Origin: Cohnella nanjingensis
GTDB lineage: Bacteria; Bacillota; Bacilli; Paenibacillales; Paenibacillaceae
Assembly (NCBI RefSeq): GCF_014212125.1
Contig: NZ_JACJVP010000025.1
Coordinates: forward strand, 80,503-144,502
DNA: 64,000 bases
Direction of reading: 5' to 3'
A program made the position numbers and the translations under genes. Numbering within the stretch: the first letter of the stretch is position 1; every line of letters starts with the position of its first letter. Below the pieces are notes generated by a model. It was not told the DNA's origin. It did not search any database and saw only the letters and a program-made list of their open reading frames with translations. This document shows, one piece after another, positions 1 through 7,060 of the stretch.

Positions 1-15
1 TACAATTTATTGGGG

Positions 16-200
16 AGCAGGCACCACGAGAAAGCGCCACGAGAAAGCGCCACGAGAAAGTACCACCATCAAGGCACCACCATCAAGGCACCACCATCAA
101 GGCACCACCATCAAGGCACCACCATCAAGCACCATCAGCGAGCACCACGGCGCACCACGGCGAGCACCACCGACAAGCACCACCATCAAGCACCACCATC
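16..200. repeat. Short-period tandem repeats (13-14 bp)
   Basis: Two adjoining short repeats. First come about three copies of a 13-bp unit (GCCACGAGAAAGC) at 28-60. Then come four exact copies of the 14-bp unit ACCACCATCAAGGC starting at 62, 76, 90 and 104, followed by degenerate 12-13 bp versions to about 210. Both strands read through as low-complexity His/Thr/Pro or Gly/Trp-rich peptides with no ribosome site, so I treat the block as noncoding. It lies downstream of the leftward acetyltransferase gene. About 150 bases between this block and the terminator at 355 show nothing recognisable. Confidence 0.75.
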
Positions 201-354
201 AAGCACCACCGAACATGTCCCAGCCCATGAGGCCCGGGCGACCTTTGCCCAACCGAAGACGAATATTCCGTACGATTATGAGGTGTGTAACCCTGAAAGC
301 GATAATGGCAAATAGCTTCGTTGTTTTCAGATTGTCTCGGCTCCCCAACTCTAC

Positions 355-380
355 AAAAAGCAGGGCTGCACGCCCTGCTC
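355..380 (-). terminator. Rho-independent terminator of the acetyltransferase gene
   Basis: AGCAGGGC pairs with GCCCTGCT across a 5-base loop. On the minus strand the stem is followed by five T residues. It lies about 30 bases beyond the stop codon of the leftward gene at 412. Confidence 0.75.
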
Positions 381-411
381 CTGCATCTCTCACGGGTCTC
401 CGAACCGCGGT

Positions 412-918
412 TCAGTCCGACCCGATTTCCTTTTCCATGATCCAATCGTCCATCACGAATCCATTCCCTATATCCGCTACTTGCGTCCGTACCTTCCTAA
501 ATCCTTTTTTCTCATAAATGGCAATGGTGTCGTGATTGTACCGATTTACCGTGAGCCATATGCTGCCCAATCCCCGGTTTTTGCAGAGATCCGCCAGGAA
601 CGCCACAGCCTGGCTGGCATAACCCTTTCCTCTGTTCTCTTGTTGTATATAGAATTTGCTCAGAAACAGCTTGCCCTCTTCTTGTCTAACGCCGAGATAG
701 CCGATGTTTTTGCCGTCCGCGTTCATCAAGTAATATTCGTAGCCCTGCCCGTTCACTTGGTCGGTAATCGCCTGAACGGACTGAAATTTCTCGATCATAT
801 AGTCGATTTGTTCATGGGATATGATGCTCACAAAATACTCATGCCAAATCGCCGACGCCAATTGCGCGACGATCGCGATTTCTTCCTTCGTCTCTACTTT
901 CGGAAAACGCATTTCCAT
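412..918 (-). CDS. GNAT family N-acetyltransferase
   Basis: A 168-residue protein of the GNAT fold, which transfers an acetyl group from acetyl-CoA to an amine. The substrate is unknown. The acetyl-CoA-binding segment is visible as LSKFYIQQENRGKGYASQAV, in which Q-x-x-x-RGKGYA is motif A. The C-terminal N-x-D-T-I-A-I-Y-E-K-K-G-F stretch is the usual GNAT strand 5/helix region. I chose the ATG at 918, which has AAGGAG 11 bases upstream. A GTG at 927 is in frame but only 2 bases from the same AAGGAG. The gene appears monocistronic, with its own terminator. Confidence 0.85.
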   Translation of the reverse strand: MEMRFPKVETKEEIAIVAQLASAIWHEYFVSIISHEQIDYMIEKFQSVQAITDQVNGQGYEYYLMNADGKNIGYLGVRQEEGKLFLSKFYIQQENRGKGYASQAVAFLADLCKNRGLGSIWLTVNRYNHDTIAIYEKKGFRKVRTQVADIGNGFVMDDWIMEKEIGSD

Positions 919-1041
919 GAAATTCACCGCTCCTTCTACATAGCCCGGTCGATAGTGCCGAACCCTCTTGCCTCGTCGAACGTTGACGCTGGACGAGAAA
1001 CCCGTTTAGAAACCTAAAAAGACAGCCCTTCGCAGCTGCGC

Positions 1042-2526
1042 TCACAGCGATGGCGCGAATCTGTGCCGCGTCGCCTGCTCGTAACCGTATGCAAGCTTGA
1101 TCAGCGTCGGCTCGCTGTACGCAGCGCCCACGAAGGTGATACCCTGCGGCCCGCGCGTCTCGTAGCCTCCGGGTGCGACCACGCCGTTCTCCGTGTATCC
1201 GCCGGGTACCGTCAGGCTCGGATAGCCCGCCCGCGCGGCCAGATCCGAACCGTCCTCCGCGCCCAGGAACAGCAGCGCGTCCAGGCGATGCTCCGCCAGC
1301 GCATGATCGATGCCCCGTTCCCGCGACATCTCGCGGCTGCGCTTCAAGCTGTCCAGATACTCCTGCTCGGCAAGCGTGCCGCTTGTCGTCTCTTCCGCGT
1401 GTCGCATCGTATCTTGACCGTACTTCAGCGCCCGGTCCGCATTCGCTTCGTTGAAGGCGATCACGTCCCGCAGCGTGCGGACGGCGGTACCTGAGCCAAG
1501 CCGCGACAGATAGTCGTTGATGCCCCACTTGAACTCGTAGCGGAGGACATGCCAATCCCACTGCGTCTCTTCGCACGGCAGCGCGACCGGATCGATCACC
1601 GTTGCCCCCTGACGGCGCAGCGCGGCGATAGCCGCTTCGAGGATGGCCAACCGGGGTTCGTCCAATTCCTTGTAATAGAACCGGGGAATCCCGATCCTCG
1701 CCTGCCGCAATCCGTCCGCGTCCAGGAACGGCGTATAGTCGCGCAGAGCGCGGTCCGGGTGCGCGAGCGTCGCGGGGTCCCGCGCGTCCGCGCCCGTCAG
1801 CGCGCCGAGCAGGATCGCGGCGTCCGTCACCGTCCGGGCGATCGGGCCGGCGGTGTCCTGGCTGTGCGCGATCGGGATGATGCCGGACCGGCTGACCAGG
1901 CCGAGCGTCGGCTTGATCCCGACGAGGTTGTTCTGGCTGGCCGGGCTGATGATGGAGCCCGACGTCTCGGTGCCGATAGAGGCGGCGCACAGATTGGCGG
2001 CGACCGCGGCCGCCGAGCCCGAGCTCGAACCGCCCACGAACAGCTCGCCCGGTCCGTAGGGATTCAAGGTCTGCCCTCCGCGGGCGCTGTAGCCCGACCA
2101 CATCGTCGACGACATGTAGTTGGCCATCTCCGTCATATTGGCCTTCCCGATCAGCACCGCTCCGGCGGCTCGCAGCCTGGAGGCCACGAAGGCATCCTCT
2201 GGGGCGATGGAGTCCGCGAGCGCCAACGATCCGGCGCTCGTATGCATGCGGTCGTGCGTGTCGATGTTGTCCTTCAGGAGGATCGGGATGCCGTGCAGCA
2301 TCCCCCGGCTCCCCCGTTCGTTGCGCTCTAGGTCCAGTGCGGCGGCGATCTCCAATGCATCCGGATTCAGCTCCAGAATCGACCGGAGGAGCGGATCGTA
2401 CTTGCGGATGCGCGCCAGATAGCCGCCGACGATAGCGACCGAAGTCGTTGTCCCTTGCTCCATCGCGGCCTGCAGCCGCGGGATGTCCATTTCGATCAGC
2501 CATTCCGATTGCTGTATGTCTATCAC
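1042..2526 (-). CDS. Amidase signature family protein
   Basis: A 494-residue amidase-signature enzyme, full length for the family. It hydrolyses an amide to acid and amine, and the substrate cannot be told from sequence. The expected Ser-cisSer-Lys triad is visible: K85 in ILLKDN, S167 in GGSSSGSAAA and the nucleophile S191 in GTETSGSI. No signal peptide is seen, so it is probably cytosolic. It is not an obvious GatA, because no gatB or gatC is nearby. The start is GTG, preceded by AAGGAG at good distance, and it overlaps the stop of the upstream acetyltransferase gene by four bases (GTGA). The two are therefore translationally coupled. Confidence 0.9.
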   Translation of the reverse strand: MIDIQQSEWLIEMDIPRLQAAMEQGTTTSVAIVGGYLARIRKYDPLLRSILELNPDALEIAAALDLERNERGSRGMLHGIPILLKDNIDTHDRMHTSAGSLALADSIAPEDAFVASRLRAAGAVLIGKANMTEMANYMSSTMWSGYSARGGQTLNPYGPGELFVGGSSSGSAAAVAANLCAASIGTETSGSIISPASQNNLVGIKPTLGLVSRSGIIPIAHSQDTAGPIARTVTDAAILLGALTGADARDPATLAHPDRALRDYTPFLDADGLRQARIGIPRFYYKELDEPRLAILEAAIAALRRQGATVIDPVALPCEETQWDWHVLRYEFKWGINDYLSRLGSGTAVRTLRDVIAFNEANADRALKYGQDTMRHAEETTSGTLAEQEYLDSLKRSREMSRERGIDHALAEHRLDALLFLGAEDGSDLAARAGYPSLTVPGGYTENGVVAPGGYETRGPQGITFVGAAYSEPTLIKLAYGYEQATRHRFAPSL

Positions 2527-3104
2527 GAGTTTAACTCCTTTGCTTCAGATATCTCCTTGGCTGGCGAACGGGATTCGCCGCTCTCGTATTCCTGCTCCAG
2601 AATCGAATATAAGAACGAGTCGTGCCAGCTTCCCTTGTGCCGCATATGCTCGCGCAGCCGCCCTTCGTATTGCATCCCGACATGCTGCATCACCTTGGCG
2701 GAGCCGATGTTGCCCGGACGGCACGTCGCGTAGATGCGATGCAGGCCCAGCGTGCCGAAGCCGAATCGCAGCAGCGCTTCCGCCGCTTCGGACGCGTAGC
2801 CTTGGCGCCAATAGGCGGGATTCAGGCAATAGCCGATCTCGCCCTGGGCCGGCTCCGAGACATGGAGGCCGCAGCCGCCGATGAGCGCGCCGCCGTCCCG
2901 CAGCGTCATCGCCCACTCGTAACCCCGGCGCGGCTGCTGCTCCCGCATCTCCATCATCAGCTTCATGTATGCGCGGGTCTCCTCTTCGGTATTCGGTCCC
3001 CAGATCGTGTACTGCGTCACGATCGGGTCGGACGCGTAGCGGTGGACGGCTTCCGCGTCGTCCATCGTGAACTCTCGAATCAGCAGCCGTTCGGTCTCCA
3101 ACAC
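2523..3104 (-). CDS. RimJ/RimL-type GNAT acetyltransferase
   Basis: A GNAT acetyltransferase of the RimJ/RimL (ribosomal-protein acetyltransferase-like) group, 193 residues from the chosen start. It begins with the typical LETERLLIREF. It carries EIGYCLNPAYWRQGYASEA (acetyl-CoA site, x-W-x-x-GYASEA), then HRIYATCRPGNIGSAKVM and GMQYEGRLREH, all hallmarks of this group. I prefer the GTG at 3104, placed 11 bases after GGAGG. A further upstream in-frame ATG at 3149 adds 15 poorly conserved residues and lacks a ribosome site. It is coupled to the downstream amidase, suggesting a shared detoxification or amide-metabolism role, which is inference only. Confidence 0.85.
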   Translation of the reverse strand: MLETERLLIREFTMDDAEAVHRYASDPIVTQYTIWGPNTEEETRAYMKLMMEMREQQPRRGYEWAMTLRDGGALIGGCGLHVSEPAQGEIGYCLNPAYWRQGYASEAAEALLRFGFGTLGLHRIYATCRPGNIGSAKVMQHVGMQYEGRLREHMRHKGSWHDSFLYSILEQEYESGESRSPAKEISEAKELNS

Positions 3105-3311
3105 GCTGTGCCGCACCTCCGCGCCTGCGAAGCCGGAGCCTCGCGGCAATTTACCAGATTATAGGGCAAGGCGGCCCAGGCTGGCAATCCTTTTCTGAAC
3201 TTCGGCTTCACTCCGCAGGCGATGCATAGGCCAGACAGGCGACCGCTGGCCGGAAATTCCGGCGCGATCGCCTGCTGCATGCCATGCTATATCGTTACGA
3301 AGATCGCTCGG

Positions 3312-4586
3312 TCAACCCGTTCGCGCGCGCTGCGCTTCCGTCACCGGCCCTGTTCCTGCGTCATAAACGCGCAAAGAACGAATGACCGGCTCCCCTTCGC
3401 TGGCGAGCACGCGCAGGCGGACGGCGTCCGCCTTCACCGGCGGGAAGGCGTCGATCTTCTTGCGGCCGATCGCGCTCCCCCGCGCCAGCTCCATCCATGC
3501 GCCGCCCTGCCGCGCTTCGGCGACGTACGAGCGGATCCGCTCGCCCAGCCGGATATCCTCCATGAGCACGAGATGATCGATCGTCGTCGCCGTACCCAGT
3601 TCCAGCGTGAGCTCGCTGCCAGCCCCCCGGGTCTGCCCCGCCGGATCGCCGAAGCGGCGCCGCACTTCTGCGCCCAGTTCGAGCACGCGACGCACGTCGG
3701 CCTCCGGCAGCAAGCCCCGGTCGTCGGGCGCGACGTTGAGCAGCAGATTGCAGCCGTGGCCGACCGACCGATAGTAGACGTCGACGAGATGCGCCAGCGT
3801 ATGCAGGCGGTCTTCGGCGTCCGGGTGCCAGAACCATTGGTGCGCGCGGATCGGCACGTCGCATTCCGCCGGCACCCACTTGGGCGTGCCGTCCAGCCAC
3901 CCGGCGCTCGCGTCGGTGAACATGCTGAGGCGTGCCGCTTCGGCCGTATTCCAGCATGGATAGGGCGCGACGCCGTCCTCGTTGCCCACCCATCGGATCG
4001 TCGGAGCGCCCATGTTGAACACCATCGCCTCCGGCTGATAGGCCCGGACGATCGCCATGATGCGCTCCCAGTCGTACTCGCGCCCTTCGGATCCGGCTCC
4101 GTCGAACCAGACCTCCATGAGCGGACCGTAGCCGGTCAGCAGCTCCGTGAGCTGTTCGGCATAGAAGTCGTCATACGCGGCCTTGTCCGCATACTTCGGC
4201 TCATGCCGGTCCCACGGGGACAGGTAGAGGCCGAACCCGAGCCCTTCCTCCCGGCAGGCGTCCGCGCACTCCCGCACGACGTCGCCTTGGCCGTCCTTCC
4301 AGGGACTCGAAGCGACGGAGTAATCCGTCGTCGCCGTCGGCCACAGACAGAAGCCGTCATGATGCTTCGCCGTGAGGATAAAGTACTTCATCCCGGCCTG
4401 CTTGGCCGCGCGTACCCATTGGCGCGCATCGAGCGAGGCCGGATGGAACCGTTCCGGCGCGTCCTGCCCCTCCCCCCATTCCTGGTCGCAGAACGTATTC
4501 ATGCCGAAGTGGCAGAACATCCCCATCTCCAGCTCCTGCCATCTCAGCTGCGCTGCGGAAGGGAGCGCTCCCCGATATTCGTTCAT
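3312..4586 (-). CDS. GH29 alpha-L-fucosidase
   Basis: A 425-residue glycoside hydrolase of family GH29, releasing alpha-linked L-fucose by a retaining mechanism. The TIM-barrel core runs from about residue 10 to 330. It includes GMFCHFGMNTF, the AKHHDGFCLWPT block typical of GH29, and EVWFDGAG, whose D162 is the expected nucleophile. The last roughly 90 residues form a beta-rich F5/8-like tail (TIDHLVLMEDI and RSLRVYDA). No signal peptide is present, so it probably acts on imported fucosides. The ATG at 4586 follows AGGAGG by 9 bases. The longer frame to 4721 runs into the promoter region and is not credible. A cre-like site lies 50 bases upstream, suggesting CcpA control. Confidence 0.9.
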   Translation of the reverse strand: MNEYRGALPSAAQLRWQELEMGMFCHFGMNTFCDQEWGEGQDAPERFHPASLDARQWVRAAKQAGMKYFILTAKHHDGFCLWPTATTDYSVASSPWKDGQGDVVRECADACREEGLGFGLYLSPWDRHEPKYADKAAYDDFYAEQLTELLTGYGPLMEVWFDGAGSEGREYDWERIMAIVRAYQPEAMVFNMGAPTIRWVGNEDGVAPYPCWNTAEAARLSMFTDASAGWLDGTPKWVPAECDVPIRAHQWFWHPDAEDRLHTLAHLVDVYYRSVGHGCNLLLNVAPDDRGLLPEADVRRVLELGAEVRRRFGDPAGQTRGAGSELTLELGTATTIDHLVLMEDIRLGERIRSYVAEARQGGAWMELARGSAIGRKKIDAFPPVKADAVRLRVLASEGEPVIRSLRVYDAGTGPVTEAQRARTG

Positions 4587-4634
4587 CCGTCCATTCCTCC
4601 TACGATGTTCGATCGCCTGTCTCGCGTCGCGAAA

Positions 4635-4648
4635 TGTAAACGGTTGGA
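4635..4648 (-). promoter_or_regulatory. Candidate cre (CcpA) site for the fucosidase gene
   Basis: TGTAAACGGTTGGA matches 12 of 14 positions of the Bacillus cre consensus TGWAARCGYTWNCW. It sits between the fucosidase start and the divergent agr-like promoter. The assignment is inferred from the match and position only. Confidence 0.4.
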
Positions 4649-4665
4649 TAAAAAGAAAATTGTTG

Positions 4666-4727
4666 TTGACTTTCCGTGAACGGAAATGGTATTTTTTTGG
4701 TGAAGTTACAGTTCCGTACACGGAAGT
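4666..4727 (+). promoter_or_regulatory. Promoter of the agr-like operon with twin palindromic operators
   Basis: A sigma-A-like promoter, TTGACT (4666-4671) and TATTTT (4690-4695) with 18-base spacing, points into the agr-like operon. Two perfect palindromes share the core TTCCGT-N2-ACGGAA. One is at 4671-4686 (extended to TTTCCGT-GA-ACGGAAA) inside the promoter spacer. The other is at 4712-4725, just after the predicted start of transcription. Their centres are 40 bases apart, close to four helical turns. The layout fits cooperative repression. The binding protein is not known; the HTH protein or the tandem LytTR protein of the same operon are the obvious candidates. An ACAGTT at 4708 and ACAGTA at 4733 also recall LytTR half-sites, but their spacing is not standard. 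Confidence 0.65.
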
Positions 4728-4752
4728 ATTTCACAGTAAGAAGGTGGGCGAC

Positions 4753-4947
4753 TTGGAACCGTTCAAGCACATCTACAGCACCAAGAAGATCGCGGCCATC
4801 CTCAACAAGACGGATCGTCAGATCCGCAATATGTGCCGCGCCGGCTCCTTGAACGCCCGTCAGTTAGACCCGGATGATCCCAAATCACCCTGGATGGTAT
4901 ATTATCCTCCGACAGCGTACAAAAAAGGGGAACATCAAGATGAATAA
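4753..4947 (+). CDS. Small helix-turn-helix protein, first gene of the agr-like operon
   Basis: About 64 residues. The segment STKKIAAILNKTDRQIRNMC reads as a MerR/excisionase-like helix-turn-helix, followed by a basic, Pro-rich wing (DPKSPWMVYYPP). I chose the TTG at 4753, with AAGGTG six bases upstream, because it follows the promoter and the second palindrome. A GTG at 4744 is the alternative. The reading frame stays open further upstream, but only through promoter DNA. It overlaps the next gene by eight bases. A role as local DNA-binding regulator of the operon is inferred from the fold and position. It could be too small to act without a partner. Confidence 0.6.
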   Translation: MEPFKHIYSTKKIAAILNKTDRQIRNMCRAGSLNARQLDPDDPKSPWMVYYPPTAYKKGEHQDE

Positions 4948-5575
4948 CATTCTTTTTGTCGTATTCTCCACCCTTGAAGCCGTATCGATGTTCACCATCA
5001 TGCTTCATCTGTTTCGCTTCAACGTCCTCCACTACTACAAGCAATTGCTCGCCATGTCAGTCCTCATGTCCCTGTTCAGCCTGTCCGTCTGGAACGAACT
5101 TCACTTATCCGAATACGCGCCGGTTATCTTAATCGCAGTCTTTATTCTCTTTCTATTCTTCACCCTTCGAATCTCGATCATAGGCTCGACCTTAGTCGTC
5201 CTTTTTGGCTACAGCGCCTATGCGCTGATACAGACGCTGGTCCTCTTGGCGATGGAGTCGTTCGAACCCTATTCGACCTTCAATCCCGCGGAAGACGAAG
5301 CGGAGGGCTACGTGCTTCAGGCGGTATCCTCCATCATTACGCTGTTGCTCAGTCATGCCTTATATAAGAGGGGTTACGGCTTCACCTTTTCGCTCGATCG
5401 CTTCAAATGGAAAGGCGAGTGGGAGAACCGAATCATGTTCGTGCTCCTGTGTCTCGGCATCTTGTTCGTCGCAATGATTCCGATGTTCAAGAATTCGCTG
5501 CTTTGGGTCGTGCTAGTCTTCATTTTCATTCTTGCTTTCCAAATCTATCTTTATATCAAGAAGGAGCAACGATGA
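4940..5575 (+). CDS. Multi-pass membrane protein resembling an AgrC sensor domain without a kinase
   Basis: A 211-residue, strongly hydrophobic protein with about six to seven membrane segments: roughly 4-24, 35-52, 60-78, 81-105, 125-142, 162-180 and 183-205. It ends abruptly with a basic YIKKEQR tail. Its size and topology resemble the N-terminal peptide-sensing part of AgrC-type histidine kinases, but there is no His-box or ATPase domain and none follows in any frame. The ATG at 4940 has AAAGGGG nine bases upstream. It overlaps the HTH gene before it by eight bases and agrB after it by four (ATGA), so the set is tightly coupled. The identity as a receptor or peptide-handling partner is inference from context. 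Confidence 0.7.
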   Translation: MNNILFVVFSTLEAVSMFTIMLHLFRFNVLHYYKQLLAMSVLMSLFSLSVWNELHLSEYAPVILIAVFILFLFFTLRISIIGSTLVVLFGYSAYALIQTLVLLAMESFEPYSTFNPAEDEAEGYVLQAVSSIITLLLSHALYKRGYGFTFSLDRFKWKGEWENRIMFVLLCLGILFVAMIPMFKNSLLWVVLVFIFILAFQIYLYIKKEQR

Positions 5576-6111
5576 TCGAGAACCTTTCCGAGAAGCTTGC
5601 CGTATCCCTGAAGAACGCCGTTCCGGATTATCCCGGCTCCGTCGCCAGACTGAAATTCGGCATTCATATCATTCTGAATACGATCCTGACCATCGCCGTC
5701 GCCGTCATTCTCGGGATCGTCATCCATGACTTGGCGAGCGTCATGGTCATTCTGTTCTCCTTCGCTCTGCTTCGCGCCTTCTCGGGCGGCATTCACGTCA
5801 AGATCGCCCTGCTGTGCATCCTCGTGTCGGCTGTGGCCGCCGCCTTGCTCGCCATGACGAAGGAATTGGCCATGCCCGGAGAGGTATTCACCGCGCTCAA
5901 CGTCATCAGCATGCTGCTGGTGCTCGTCTATGCGCCATCCAGAATCGCGGGTCAGACGAGAATCCCTAGACGCTTCTATCCGCTCCTAAAGGTGATCTCG
6001 CTGCTCATCGTCGGCTCGAACTTCCTTCTTCATTCCGATCTCCTGGCCGTCACGTGGTTCGTGCAATCGCTGACGCTCATTCGACGTTTGAAAGGAGGTG
6101 AATCGAGATGA
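5572..6111 (+). CDS. agrB: AgrB-like propeptide-processing endopeptidase
   Basis: A 179-residue membrane cysteine endopeptidase that cleaves the C-terminal tail of AgrD and forms the (thio)lactone ring. The family signature is visible as RAFSGGIHVKIALLC, with catalytic H75 and C82 exactly seven residues apart as in staphylococcal AgrB. The N-terminal amphipathic stretch (IENLSEKLAVSLKNAV) and four to six membrane segments are typical, and the length is slightly short (family about 190). It starts with ATG inside the stop of the preceding gene (ATGA), with AAGGAG upstream. It ends in an ATGA overlap with agrD, whose ribosome site AAAGGAGGTG is inside agrB. Confidence 0.93.
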   Translation: MIENLSEKLAVSLKNAVPDYPGSVARLKFGIHIILNTILTIAVAVILGIVIHDLASVMVILFSFALLRAFSGGIHVKIALLCILVSAVAAALLAMTKELAMPGEVFTALNVISMLLVLVYAPSRIAGQTRIPRRFYPLLKVISLLIVGSNFLLHSDLLAVTWFVQSLTLIRRLKGGESR

Positions 6112-6230
6112 GCAAAAGACTGCTTAAGGTAGCGGCAACACTGATCGGTGCCGTGGCGTTCCTGGCTGTAGCGCCTGCTAGCTTCGTATGGGTCAACCAA
6201 CCGGAAGTGCCGGCTGAATTGCTCGAATAG
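6108..6230 (+). CDS. agrD: AgrD-like autoinducer propeptide, serine-lactone type predicted
   Basis: A 40-residue peptide, too short for most gene finders. It has a basic/amphipathic leader (MSKRLLKVAATLIGAVAFLA), a core and an acidic tail. The tail NQPEVPAELLE aligns with the recognition tail of S. aureus AgrD (E-V-P-x-E-L). The ring should therefore be the five residues just before it, S25-F-V-W-V29, preceded by a short exocyclic A/P tail. There is no cysteine anywhere in the peptide, so S25 would form a lactone rather than a thiolactone. It has a perfect ribosome site and a four-base overlap with agrB. The exact mature peptide N-terminus cannot be read from sequence. Confidence 0.85.
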   Translation: MSKRLLKVAATLIGAVAFLAVAPASFVWVNQPEVPAELLE

Positions 6231-6242
6231 GCGGCGATATCC

Positions 6243-6965
6243 ATGGCCTGGTGTTGGGCTGTTACCAGGGATGGAGAGGGCGGACTCCTCAATCTCGACG
6301 GTATGGACATTCTCAAATTCAGCTGCGAGGGCACTACATACAAGATCCATACCCGGGATGAGGAGTTCCACCTCCTCGTCTCCTTGGACAAAATCGAATC
6401 GGCGCTCAAGGCGGCGGGCCTGCCGTTCGAGCGATCCGATAGAGGCAATCTGATCCAACTGACCGAAGTCGTCGCGTTGGACGAGAAGTACGCGAAGGCG
6501 CTATTCAAAGGCGGCAAGTCGGCCACGATCTCCAGCTCCAAATTCAAGCAAATCAAAGCGCAGGTCGCTAGAAACGCATTCGGCAGCAAGGATCGCTGCG
6601 CCACCCCTCTGATGTGGCCGGTCTCCAGGAGAGAGCGCGGGGACTCCGGCGTCATTTTCCTAGAAGTGCGCCAGATCATCAAGTTCAGCGCATTCGGCAA
6701 CGCCATCCAAGTGCATACGCAGGACGAGGTTTTTCATCTGTTGGCGACGCTCGATAGGATCGAATCGGCTCTTCAGGCGGTCGGACTGCCGTTCGAAAGG
6801 GCGGATCGAGGCAACCTGATCCATATGACGAAAATGGTAGAACTCGACGAGAAGTTTTCGAAGGCGATCTTCGCCGGCGGGAAAACGGCCACCATCTCCA
6901 GTTCGAAATACAAAAAGATTAAAGCGCTATTCATCGCCATGGTAAGAATCATGCGCATGGATTAA
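6243..6965 (+). CDS. Tandem LytTR DNA-binding protein without receiver domain
   Basis: A 240-residue protein made of two copies of a LytTR-like domain, at about residues 1-108 and 123-230 (offset 122). Each has the V-x-R-x-x-x-G start, an I-L-K-F/I-I-K-F strand, a K/Q-x-H-T-x-D-E strand, then L-D-K/R-I-E-S-A-L and a GLPFER-x-DRGNLI segment. The GLPFER/DRGNLI blocks are almost identical between copies. LytTR domains bind DNA in AgrA, VirR and ComE. Here no receiver domain precedes them. It starts 12 bases after agrD, so it is the fifth gene of the operon. The start ATG has only a weak ribosome site (AGGCGG). It probably regulates the operon or its targets, which is inference. Confidence 0.8.
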   Translation: MAWCWAVTRDGEGGLLNLDGMDILKFSCEGTTYKIHTRDEEFHLLVSLDKIESALKAAGLPFERSDRGNLIQLTEVVALDEKYAKALFKGGKSATISSSKFKQIKAQVARNAFGSKDRCATPLMWPVSRRERGDSGVIFLEVRQIIKFSAFGNAIQVHTQDEVFHLLATLDRIESALQAVGLPFERADRGNLIHMTKMVELDEKFSKAIFAGGKTATISSSKYKKIKALFIAMVRIMRMD

Positions 6966-6966
6966 G

Positions 6967-6996
6967 GGCCTGGAGCGCCAACGGCTCCCGGCCCTA
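6967..6996 (+). terminator. Hairpin after the agr-like operon
   Basis: AGGGCC-T-GGAGC can pair with GGCTCC-C-GGCCCT just after the stop codon of the LytTR gene. No T-run follows, so it may be a weak terminator or an mRNA-end stabiliser. Confidence 0.4.
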
Positions 6997-7060
6997 TCGG
7001 CGTCTTCCCGCGGGCTTTCCCGTCTCGGCCCCCCGTTCCGACGCTCCGCCGGACGCCGGT

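Noticed and set aside
839..2503. 554-codon minus-strand frame overlapping the amidase
   Set aside because: Arg/Gly/Ala-rich out-of-frame shadow. The amidase frame carries the complete Ser-Ser-Lys motif set.
4708..4738. Standard AgrA/LytTR direct-repeat site (ACAGTT and ACAGTA)
   Set aside because: The two half-sites are 25 bases apart start to start rather than about 21, and the second is imperfect. The flanking palindromes are the stronger signal.
5407..5571. Longer N-terminus for AgrB from the start of the open frame
   Set aside because: The added 55 residues are Arg/His/Val-rich and overlap the membrane-protein gene. The ATG at 5572 has AAGGAG and the usual ATGA coupling.
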